From assembly GCA_023145535.1 (NCBI GenBank), contig JAGLDQ010000223.1, positions 1 to 19,387 of the forward strand: DNA of 19,387 nt, in the 5' to 3' direction. Of the stretch, positions 1-6,656 are shown piece by piece. The translations under genes were made by a program, and so were the position numbers. Below the pieces are notes generated by a model. It saw nothing but the letters and a program-made list of their open reading frames with translations. It was not told the DNA's origin and did no database searches. The stretch comes from Cocleimonas sp. GTDB lineage: Bacteria > Pseudomonadota > Gammaproteobacteria > Thiotrichales > Thiotrichaceae. Position 1 is the first letter of the stretch, and each line of letters begins with the position of its first letter.

Positions 1-78
1 TTTATCAAGTTATCGGGGTGAGTTTTTTATTTGCTACCGTTATAGAAGATACCTATTAAGAATATCTGAATGCGTCTC

Positions 79-1587
79 TTATACGGGCAAATGTAGTCTT
101 ACGCGTGCTCCAATATCTGGCGATACTAATAACTCCATTCTTCCTCCCGCTGCTTCTATAATTTCATTACTGACAGCGAGTCCGATCCCTTGGCCTTCTG
201 TTTTATTGTCAGCGCGCATACCGCGTTTAAGAAGTGTCGAAGGGTTTTTATCTGGAAAGCCAAGTCCATCATCATCAATATCAACAGTAATGGTTTCGCC
301 ATTGTTTGTTGCTGTTACGGATACAACTTGTTCGCAGAAACGACAAGCATTATTGATCAAATTGCCAAAAACTTCGAGTAAATCATCTTTATCCATACGG
401 CATTGAGAGCTTTCATCAACATTTATATCAATCTCAAATGATTTGGTATGATGCACTTTTAGCATGGGTGTTTTGAGTCGATATAAAATAGGGCGAATAT
501 TCTGCCTTTGGATGTTGGTATTATGATCGCTGATCGTTGCACGACGAAGTTGGTAAGCGATGATGTCATTCATTCGAGTGACTTGGTTCACTAGTGTTGT
601 ATTTTGTTGTTCAGTTAGTGTGGTGTTGCTTTCAGCAAATCCTTGTAAAACGGCTAATGGTGTTTTTAGGCTATGTGCAAGATTATCTAACGACTCTCTG
701 TAGCGCTTTTTTTGTCCTTTTTCCACGCGTACTAAGGCGTTAATGGCGTGTTTAACTTCTAGTAGTTCGGTAGGGAACTTACCTTTTACAAATTCTTGAT
801 TGCCGGACTCGATATCTTTAATTTCTTGTTCAAACCTTTTGACAGGTTGGATGACTAAATAACTATTGACTAGTTGTGCGAAAATAACCAGCATGGTAGT
901 GATTAGTATTAAAACAATCGCTTGCTCAATCAGGTTGGAGTTAGCCTTTTCCATTTCCTTGGCCGATTTTGCTATTATGAGCTGAAAATTTCGAGTACCT
1001 TCTGAAAAGGCGCTATGGTAGGCAAGATAATTATTGGATTTGCTTTCTTGGCGTCCTTTAATTGCATTGTTTGCCGCAAGAATTTCTATTTTATTGTTAC
1101 CATTATTGATGTGCTTTTTGGCCTCTAATGTAGGCAAGGCATTTAAATATTCTTTTGGATAGGGTGGTTTGTTAGGGTTGGCATGATTGTGATTACCGCT
1201 GTCAAATGCTTGGCTGTGCCATATCAATTGATTGTTGTCGGTATTGACAATATAGACGAAATTAGTGTCGCTATTTGTTGTCAAGTGCTGCTTATTTAGC
1301 ATTGCTTGCGTTTCTTCAATCAGATCAGGCTCTATGTAGTATCGGCCTGTTTCTCTATTGTAGCTAATAATGCCTAAAATTTCTCCGTCTAGCGAGGATG
1401 CGCTGATGCGGGCATCCTCAATATGGGATTGCTGTTTGGTGTAATAATAGACTCCGCTTAGTAATAGTAAACCCAGTATGGTAATGATCACGGAGCTAAA
1501 TAGTTGACGACTAAATAATGATTTTGCTATTCCTGAGCAAGTTCCATTTTTTACAGGTGCAGGAAGGTCTAGGTCTGTTGAACTCAT
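79..1587 (-). CDS. PhoQ-type sensor histidine kinase
   Basis: A 502-residue inner-membrane sensor kinase that would autophosphorylate on histidine and pass phosphate to the response regulator encoded just upstream. Visible: membrane segment about residues 31-50, periplasmic sensor region about 51-221, second membrane segment about 222-245, HAMP-like linker, then the H-box NLAHSLKTPLAVL with phospho-acceptor H305, N-box around N409-N412, G1 motif DDDGLG (438-443) and G2 motif GQGIGL (465-470). The NLAHSLKTPLAVL H-box is characteristic of PhoQ relatives. The sensor region lacks the acidic patch described in enterobacterial PhoQ but has a His/Asn-rich stretch near 132-139, so the ligand may differ. 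It lies 41 bp after the regulator gene and is almost certainly cotranscribed with it. The ATG has an AAAGG about 12 bases upstream. Family assignment is firm; the stimulus is unknown. Confidence 0.93.
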   Translation of the reverse strand: MSSTDLDLPAPVKNGTCSGIAKSLFSRQLFSSVIITILGLLLLSGVYYYTKQQSHIEDARISASSLDGEILGIISYNRETGRYYIEPDLIEETQAMLNKQHLTTNSDTNFVYIVNTDNNQLIWHSQAFDSGNHNHANPNKPPYPKEYLNALPTLEAKKHINNGNNKIEILAANNAIKGRQESKSNNYLAYHSAFSEGTRNFQLIIAKSAKEMEKANSNLIEQAIVLILITTMLVIFAQLVNSYLVIQPVKRFEQEIKDIESGNQEFVKGKFPTELLEVKHAINALVRVEKGQKKRYRESLDNLAHSLKTPLAVLQGFAESNTTLTEQQNTTLVNQVTRMNDIIAYQLRRATISDHNTNIQRQNIRPILYRLKTPMLKVHHTKSFEIDINVDESSQCRMDKDDLLEVFGNLINNACRFCEQVVSVTATNNGETITVDIDDDGLGFPDKNPSTLLKRGMRADNKTEGQGIGLAVSNEIIEAAGGRMELLVSPDIGARVRLHLPV

Positions 1588-1628
1588 TTTTATTATTGCC
1601 TTTAGAGAGTATTTATAATTTTGTGCTA

Positions 1629-2306
1629 TTATTTTCTAGCAAGCATGAAGCGGTAGCCTCGGCCTCTTAACGTTTCGATCGGATGTAACGTTCCATCTGG
1701 GTCTAGTTTCATGCGTAATCGACGGATAAAAACTTCGATGACATTGCTATCACGATCAGACTCTTCGTCATACATGCTTTCGGTTAGCTCTGTTTTGGAT
1801 ATAACCTCACCCGCATGAAGCATTAGATGCTGTAGAACCTTATATTCAAAAGCAGTAAGATTAACTTCATGATCGTTAAGATAAACGCGTTGTTCAGAGG
1901 TGTTTAAACGTACTGCGCCACACGTGAATTCAGCTTGTGACCAGCGCCCAGTACGGCGTAATAATGCACGTAATCTGGCAAGTAACTCTTCTTTGTGGTA
2001 CGGCTTGTCAAGATAGTCATCAGCACCAGCCTCGAGGCCACCGACGCGATCTTGCCAACTTGTTCTTGCGGTAAGAATGAGAATAGGATAGTCAAGACCT
2101 CGATCACGTACCCTTTTAATGATATCCAAGCCGTCCATTTTAGGAAGGCCTAAGTCAACTACAGCGATATCAATAGGATATTCAGTGGCATAATAAAGCC
2201 CTTGCTCGCCATCTTTTGCCGCATCAACGACGAAGCCTGCATTTTTTAATACTTCTGATAGTTGGTTTAGAATTTCTTGCTCGTCTTCTATTACTAGAAC
2301 TCTCAT
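1629..2306 (-). CDS. PhoP-type (OmpR family) response regulator
   Basis: A 225-residue two-domain DNA-binding regulator. The receiver domain (about 1-115) carries the acidic pair E7/D8, phospho-acceptor D51 in the VVDLGLP motif, T79 and K101. The C-terminal part (about 128-223) is a winged-helix OmpR/PhoB-type domain with the typical RxLRMKLDPD and RGRGYRF motifs. Length and residue positions match PhoP. It is the first gene of the regulator-kinase pair and has an AGGG Shine-Dalgarno sequence close to its ATG. Known for the family: phosphorylated dimers bind tandem half-sites in promoters, often including their own. The 251-bp upstream region holds no PhoP box I could identify with confidence. 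Targets are unknown; the adjacent PepSY-like gene is an obvious candidate. Confidence 0.95.
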   Translation of the reverse strand: MRVLVIEDEQEILNQLSEVLKNAGFVVDAAKDGEQGLYYATEYPIDIAVVDLGLPKMDGLDIIKRVRDRGLDYPILILTARTSWQDRVGGLEAGADDYLDKPYHKEELLARLRALLRRTGRWSQAEFTCGAVRLNTSEQRVYLNDHEVNLTAFEYKVLQHLMLHAGEVISKTELTESMYDEESDRDSNVIEVFIRRLRMKLDPDGTLHPIETLRGRGYRFMLARK

Positions 2307-2557
2307 AGATCCCTGATTCTCCCCTAAAATTGAATCGCTTTTTAAGTGTGTTGTTTGAAAGCTTTATTTTTTGTTACTTTATTTTTACTATGAAAAAAGC
2401 TTTGTATATCAACCTGCTTAAGATATTTTTGTTAGTACAATATGGTGTGTTATTTTGCTTAAAGTGTGTTGTTTTTTAACAAGCAAAATAGCTGGACGAT
2501 TGTATAACGAACAAGCAGAAAAAGATAGTAGGTAGAGAAAAAGAGACGAGGTAAAAA
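2307..2557. promoter_or_regulatory. Upstream region of the two-component operon, with inverted repeat
   Basis: This AT-rich interval precedes the response-regulator gene and must hold its promoter if the pair is transcribed separately from the PepSY-like gene. A perfect 10-bp inverted repeat has arms at 2451-2460 and 2481-2490 (TATTTTGCTT and its complement) separated by 20 bp. The motif AAGTGTGTTGTTT occurs twice in direct orientation, at about 2344-2356 and 2462-2474. Neither arm is followed by a T-tract, so an operator is more likely than a terminator. The regulator that binds is unknown. Confidence 0.35.
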
Positions 2558-2845
2558 TTATTTGCCGCAAACTTTTAGTGTTTCTCGTTTGCCCCCTTTT
2601 GTTTTAATAACAATGCGGTAGCACCCAGAGCTTTTTAGAAGACGATTTGAAAGGATTTTGATATTCCGACCAAATTTTTTAACGGCAAAAGACTTCGCGG
2701 CTAAGCTCGTTGGTTTGGTAACAAGCTTAACTCTATCTGTTTTTTTGATGGGTGCTTTGGGTGATAAAGCGTGAGTGCTTGTAATGATTAATGAGCTGAC
2801 TATTAAGCTGGAGAAAAAGACGAACGCTAATTTAGTGTGTTTCAT
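2558..2845 (-). CDS. Small secreted PepSY-like protein
   Basis: A 95-residue predicted periplasmic protein. The start is the ATG encoding MKHTKLAF, because GGGAG lies 11 bases upstream; a longer reading would need a TTG start that places the Shine-Dalgarno sequence inside the gene. Residues 1 to about 27 form a signal peptide ending near THA-LS. The mature part is strongly basic, and its C-terminal half (AVKKFGRNIKILSNRLLKSS, then YRIVIKTKGGKRETLKV) resembles a PepSY domain: a helix, then two strands with a G-K-turn. It has two cysteines, in SGCYR and KVCGK. PepSY peptides are frequently encoded next to PhoPQ-type systems and are thought to influence periplasmic proteases or the sensor. That link is family knowledge; the domain call rests on pattern only and is moderately secure. 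Confidence 0.65.
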   Translation of the reverse strand: MKHTKLAFVFFSSLIVSSLIITSTHALSPKAPIKKTDRVKLVTKPTSLAAKSFAVKKFGRNIKILSNRLLKSSGCYRIVIKTKGGKRETLKVCGK

Positions 2846-2929
2846 GATTATAGGTGCTCCCTGCAATAAAACATCATCCTGATGTATGGAAAAGGTTGTT
2901 AATATTATTTGTTGGTATATTTTGAAAAA

Positions 2930-2974
2930 TAATAACTTGCTTAAAATTTATTATGTCAATATATTGGCATAATA
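2930..2974 (-). promoter_or_regulatory. Candidate promoter with overlapping palindrome
   Basis: On the minus strand a perfect -35 hexamer TTGACA (complement of 2954-2959) is followed, after 17-18 bases, by a weak -10 (GTTATT or TTATTA at 2930-2936). It points toward the PepSY-like gene at 2845. The -35 box lies inside a 26-bp near-perfect palindrome (2949-2974, one mismatched pair) centred at 2961/2962, which is a plausible operator. Sigma-70 promoter knowledge supports the reading; no binding protein can be named. Confidence 0.45.
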
Positions 2975-3035
2975 TGAAATTGATAAAATATATGCAGGTT
3001 AATAAATTTACTAATTAACTCGTGTTTTGTAATTG

Positions 3036-3638
3036 CTAACCAGGTAAATAGCGATAATGCCCTGTAATATTTAATTTAAATAAAACATCCTCTAATTGAG
3101 GGCCTTTGCCAATGTTATGCGCGATAATAGGTCTTTTCAGGTCATTAGAGATAAGATTAGTGACGATGCCGATATGCGGTAAGCTTGGTGATATATTCCA
3201 TGTGACAATATCTCCTGGTCTATAGTCATTTGCATTTTTTGATATGGGTAAATTTATTCCATTCCGCGAAAAAAAAGAACGTAAGTTTGGCACACGGCGG
3301 TGATCAATATTGGAGTCTGGTTTTAATAGCCCCCATTTTTTAAAGCTTGGGTATTCATGAAAGCGTTGCGACATATCCTCATTAACCCGTTGCTGTAAGT
3401 CAATTCCGAGCTTTCTATACGCGCGTATTACAACATCAGTACAAACCCCTTTATTGCTGGGTACGTCGCCTAATGGAAAGCTAATGCGGCGATAGGAGCC
3501 GTCATAGGTTACTTTGTGGTAAGTGCGCTCGATAGCCGCATCAACTAATTTTTCAGAGTAGCTTGTTGCTATGCTGTTAATGGGTAATGAAATCAATAAT
3601 AGTATTGGTAGTATAATAAGTTTTTTTTTGTAGTTCAT
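3036..3638 (-). CDS. DUF1287 family periplasmic protein (YijF-like)
   Basis: A 200-residue protein with an N-terminal signal peptide or anchor (about 1-25). The rest matches the DUF1287 family, to which E. coli YijF belongs: GVCTDVVIRAYR with C66, DHRRVPNL (112-119), RPGDIVTWN (140-148), PHIGIV with H155, and AHNIG with H174, then LEDVLFKLNITGHYRY. A conserved Cys followed by a His in a GDI-xW-x-PHIGIV context resembles NlpC/P60- or CHAP-like cysteine peptidases, so a cell-wall amidase or peptidase role is a reasonable inference but not established. The gene starts 42 bp after roxA and lies upstream of the PepSY-like gene. The start codon lacks a clear Shine-Dalgarno sequence and directly follows an RNA stem. 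Confidence 0.85.
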   Translation of the reverse strand: MNYKKKLIILPILLLISLPINSIATSYSEKLVDAAIERTYHKVTYDGSYRRISFPLGDVPSNKGVCTDVVIRAYRKLGIDLQQRVNEDMSQRFHEYPSFKKWGLLKPDSNIDHRRVPNLRSFFSRNGINLPISKNANDYRPGDIVTWNISPSLPHIGIVTNLISNDLKRPIIAHNIGKGPQLEDVLFKLNITGHYRYLPG

Positions 3639-3640
3639 AT

Positions 3641-3675
3641 TTTATAGGTTTTATTATTTTAATATGACCTATAAA
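3641..3675 (-). other. Hairpin between roxA and the DUF1287 gene
   Basis: A perfect 9-bp inverted repeat (TTTATAGGT at 3641-3649 and its complement at 3667-3675, 17-base loop) fills most of the 41-bp gap. The 3' arm ends two bases before the DUF1287 ATG. It has no T-tract, so it is not an ordinary terminator. It could modulate translation of the downstream gene or stabilise RNA ends. Confidence 0.45.
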
Positions 3676-3679
3676 TAGA

Positions 3680-4819
3680 TTATGCGATGCCATTTCCTTG
3701 TAATAATGTATTAAAAACCATTTTAAAAGTAGCATGCTGATAGAATTTATCTAATAATAATTTTTTATAGGTATAGTTATTGCATAGATAGTGAATGGCT
3801 TCTTTCGCTTCATGATCTAATAAGAAATGTTCACCCTCTGCAAAAAAGTGAATAGTTTGGTTATCTTCAATAAATGCCAGTCTTAGCCAGTTTTTTCGTT
3901 TGTAATGATTGGATGTTTGTTTTTTTTCTCCTTCTTCTTCAAGCGCATAATCACCTTTTGTTTCAGTTAAGTATTTTCCAAGCCAAACTGAAAGTGAGTT
4001 TTTTTCAGAATCAAGTCCTTTTAGTATTATTTTAGAAAGTTGTTCAATATCATATTGGGATATTTCTGCTGGATTAGTCTGAAGTATTCTTTCTTTATCT
4101 CTATAGCGGGAGTCGAATGTTGGGCTATTGATCGTTGAGTCTACCCAGTTATAGATTAACTCACGCTGACTCGGGGCGCGAAATCCAACAGACAGGGTCA
4201 TACAGTCATTATCTTGAGCAATACCATAATGTGGCATATTGGGAGGGAGATATAACATATCGCCTGGTTTTAATATCCAATCATTATCGGAGTCGAAATA
4301 TTTTAAAATGCTTAAAGCGCAATTTTCCAGTGTTTCTTTATTAAAATCTTCTTTGCTATCTATATGCCATTTTCGCTCACCCGATGTTTGAATGAGAAAT
4401 ACATCATACTCATCCGTATGCGGGCCAACAGAACCCTCTATTGTGGCGTAGCTAAGCATTAAATCATCTAGCCGCCAGTTAGGGATAAAATGAAACTTAT
4501 TCATGATTTGGCGTAATTCAGGAAAATAACGCTCTAGATCATTCACTAATAATGTCCAATGCGATTCAGGCAGATTGGCAAATGTATCATCGTCAAACGG
4601 GCCAAATAATGACTCCCAAGGTTCATTGCCATTTTCCAGCACAATACGCGAAGGTGACTCGGTATCGCAGGCAATACCCGCTAATTCTTCCGCGCTAATA
4701 TCAATAGGAGAGCCATCAAATGCTTGGCGTACCAATAAGGGTTTTTGTTGCCAGTATTCAGAAAGAAATGCTTGGTAGCTTAGACCGCCAAGCATTTTTT
4801 GTTTGCTAGTTGGATTCAT
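3680..4819 (-). CDS. roxA: Ribosomal protein L16 arginine hydroxylase, JmjC-type cupin
   Basis: A 379-residue Fe(II)/2-oxoglutarate-dependent oxygenase of the YcfD/RoxA group. In E. coli this enzyme 3-hydroxylates an arginine of ribosomal protein L16 in the cytoplasm. The JmjC fold is recognisable by the metal triad H134, D136 (GPHTDEYDVF) and H197 (LPPNMPHYG). R149 in GERKWHI corresponds to the 2-oxoglutarate-binding arginine, giving a constant offset of about nine residues from the E. coli numbering. The C-terminal part (about 240-379) fits the dimerisation and winged-helix regions of the family. Its length matches the family. It is separated from purB by a 250-bp gap and followed closely by the DUF1287 gene. 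Substrate assignment is by family only. Confidence 0.9.
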   Translation of the reverse strand: MNPTSKQKMLGGLSYQAFLSEYWQQKPLLVRQAFDGSPIDISAEELAGIACDTESPSRIVLENGNEPWESLFGPFDDDTFANLPESHWTLLVNDLERYFPELRQIMNKFHFIPNWRLDDLMLSYATIEGSVGPHTDEYDVFLIQTSGERKWHIDSKEDFNKETLENCALSILKYFDSDNDWILKPGDMLYLPPNMPHYGIAQDNDCMTLSVGFRAPSQRELIYNWVDSTINSPTFDSRYRDKERILQTNPAEISQYDIEQLSKIILKGLDSEKNSLSVWLGKYLTETKGDYALEEEGEKKQTSNHYKRKNWLRLAFIEDNQTIHFFAEGEHFLLDHEAKEAIHYLCNNYTYKKLLLDKFYQHATFKMVFNTLLQGNGIA

Positions 4820-4841
4820 GGGTTAAACCTTGAAAAAATTA

Positions 4842-5057
4842 AAACCACGGGATACACAGAAAATATGAAAAAATAAAGCGTATTTAAGTACTAAGAAGCC
4901 TGCGCGAAACAATGTCCCGATTGCTAACTTGTACCCAAGGCGCATAGTAATTTTTTATCCCATCTGAAATAACAATTCTGCGTTATCACGGCGGGGAGTT
5001 ATTCAACGCTCATTTCGAAGACTCTTTTATCTTTTCTTTCCGTGTTTTTCGTGGTTT
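4842..5057. repeat. Possible small non-coding element with terminal inverted repeats
   Basis: The roxA-purB gap is bounded by 21-bp arms at 4842-4862 (starting AAACCACG) and 5037-5057 (ending CGTGGTTT). They are inverted complements at 17 of 21 positions, and both are followed inward by A-rich, then mixed sequence. No ORF lies inside. The arms resemble the CCACGGGACACGAAG-type dispersed intergenic repeats common in many bacterial genomes. Related ends occur near 11447-11506 and 17021-17050. It could be a MITE-like relic or a repeat pair; target-site duplications are not clear. Confidence 0.45.
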
Positions 5058-5069
5058 AAAGAGTGATAT

Positions 5070-6455
5070 TTAGATTCTCTTAGCCTGCTCAACCGCATTA
5101 CCAATATAATTAGCAGGAGTCATTGCAAGTAACGTCTCTTTAGCATCTTGTGGTATCGCTAAATTATTGATGAAGACTTGTAAACCTTCTGGTGTAATAC
5201 GCTGTCCTCGCGTTAATTCTTTGAGCTTTTCATAGGGTTTTTCAATACCGTAGCGACGCATGACGGTTTGAATGGGTTCTGCCAACACTTCCCAATTATT
5301 ATTTAGATCCGCTGCTATCACCGCTTCATTAACTTCGAGTTTGCTAATTCCTCTTAATGTGGATTGTAGCGCAATACTGGTATGCCCCATTCCAACGCCT
5401 AAAGTTCTCAATACGGTGGAGTCAGTCAAATCACGTTGCCAGCGTGAAATGGGTAGTTTTTGTGATAAATGATTCATTAATGAATTCGCAATCCCCGCAT
5501 TACCTTCGGCATTTTCAAAGTCAATCGGGTTGACTTTATGCGGCATCGTTGATGAGCCTACTTCGCCAGCGATGACTCTTTGCTTAAAGTAGCCCAGTGA
5601 AATATAGCTCCAAATATCACGGCAATAATCAATTAAAATAGTATTGAAGCGTGCAGTCGCATCAAATAATTCAGCAATATAATCATGCGGTTCGATTTGA
5701 ATGGTGTAAGGATTCCACTCAAGTCCTAATGATTCTACAAAATCTTTGGCAAAGGCTTCCCAGTTGATTTTAGGGTAGGCACTATAATGTGCATTATAAT
5801 TGCCGACCGCCCCATTTATTTTTCCTAATAGCGGTACGGTTTGAATTTGATCATATTGACGTTGCATGCGGTAGGCGGTGTTTGCCATCTCCTTACCTAA
5901 AGTTGAAGGTGAGGCAGGCTGTCCATGAGTGCGGCATAGCATGGGAATCTCAGCCTGATCATGCGCCATTGTGGTGATGGCATGAATGGTTTTCTCAATC
6001 TCAGGAAGGAGAACATTGTCGCGTCCACCTTTAATCATCAATGCATACGATAAATTGTTAATATCTTCAGAGGTACAGGCAAAATGAATAAATTCACTGA
6101 CCGCATTAATTTCTTCATGATCCGCCACCTTCTCCTTTAAAAAATATTCAACGGCCTTTACGTCATGATTCGTTGTACGTTCGATTTCTTTAACTCGTTC
6201 CGCATCATCCTCAGAAAAATGGTCAATAATGCTTTCAAGATGGGTATTGGCATCGCTAGAAAACGCAGGTACTTCTGTTATTTCAGTATGTTGTGCAAGT
6301 GCTTGTAGCCAGCGTACTTCTACTAATACGCGGTATTTTATCAGGCCAAACTCACTAAAATAGGGACGTAAGGATGCAGTTTTACTCGCATAGCGCCCAT
6401 CAACAGGAGAAAGCGCGGTTAGCGTGGAGGGGATAGAAAACGAAGATAAGCTCAT
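5070..6455 (-). CDS. purB: Adenylosuccinate lyase
   Basis: A 461-residue cytoplasmic enzyme of purine synthesis. It splits SAICAR to AICAR plus fumarate, and adenylosuccinate to AMP plus fumarate. It belongs to the fumarase/aspartase superfamily, shown by the signature SSTMPHKVNP (about 301-310) on the mobile catalytic loop, H177 in RTHGQPASPSTLGKEMAN, and the N-terminal LTALSPVDGRYASKT, typical of the E. coli-type PurB (456 residues). The start was chosen because the N-terminus aligns with that family and the next upstream region is a promoter gap. It diverges from the mucD-like gene at 6657. Nothing is missing or unusual. Confidence 0.97.
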   Translation of the reverse strand: MSLSSFSIPSTLTALSPVDGRYASKTASLRPYFSEFGLIKYRVLVEVRWLQALAQHTEITEVPAFSSDANTHLESIIDHFSEDDAERVKEIERTTNHDVKAVEYFLKEKVADHEEINAVSEFIHFACTSEDINNLSYALMIKGGRDNVLLPEIEKTIHAITTMAHDQAEIPMLCRTHGQPASPSTLGKEMANTAYRMQRQYDQIQTVPLLGKINGAVGNYNAHYSAYPKINWEAFAKDFVESLGLEWNPYTIQIEPHDYIAELFDATARFNTILIDYCRDIWSYISLGYFKQRVIAGEVGSSTMPHKVNPIDFENAEGNAGIANSLMNHLSQKLPISRWQRDLTDSTVLRTLGVGMGHTSIALQSTLRGISKLEVNEAVIAADLNNNWEVLAEPIQTVMRRYGIEKPYEKLKELTRGQRITPEGLQVFINNLAIPQDAKETLLAMTPANYIGNAVEQAKRI

Positions 6456-6656
6456 AGGGAAAACTATTTGGTATTTAATTTAAGTCACCTTTGTGCAAGA
6501 AAGTACGAATCATTCAAGCGCAAAATGTAACGAAAAAGGGTTAAGAAAATAAGTAAAACACGATAGTATAGACGCAAATTTTATTGAGACTAGATTATTA
6601 ATAATAAAATTAATAGATTTTTTTTGCGGAATAAAGAACAGGGAGAGTATTCCAGC
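6456..6656. promoter_or_regulatory. Divergent promoter region purB / mucD-like gene
   Basis: This 201-bp AT-rich interval must contain promoters for both directions. A TATACT -10-like hexamer faces purB (complement of 6565-6570). A TTGAGA (about 6583-6588) followed by A/T-rich sequence faces the protease gene. Neither has a convincing partner at ideal spacing. I see no ORF, operator or sigma-E-like promoter that I could defend. Confidence 0.3.

Noticed and set aside
1..78. End of a further gene or terminator downstream of the kinase
   Set aside because: No start, stop context or stem-loop with a T-tract could be supported in this short edge segment.
6624..6656. TTG-initiated N-terminal extension of the HtrA protease
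   Set aside because: It would bury the Shine-Dalgarno GGGAGAG and put 11 polar residues before the signal peptide.
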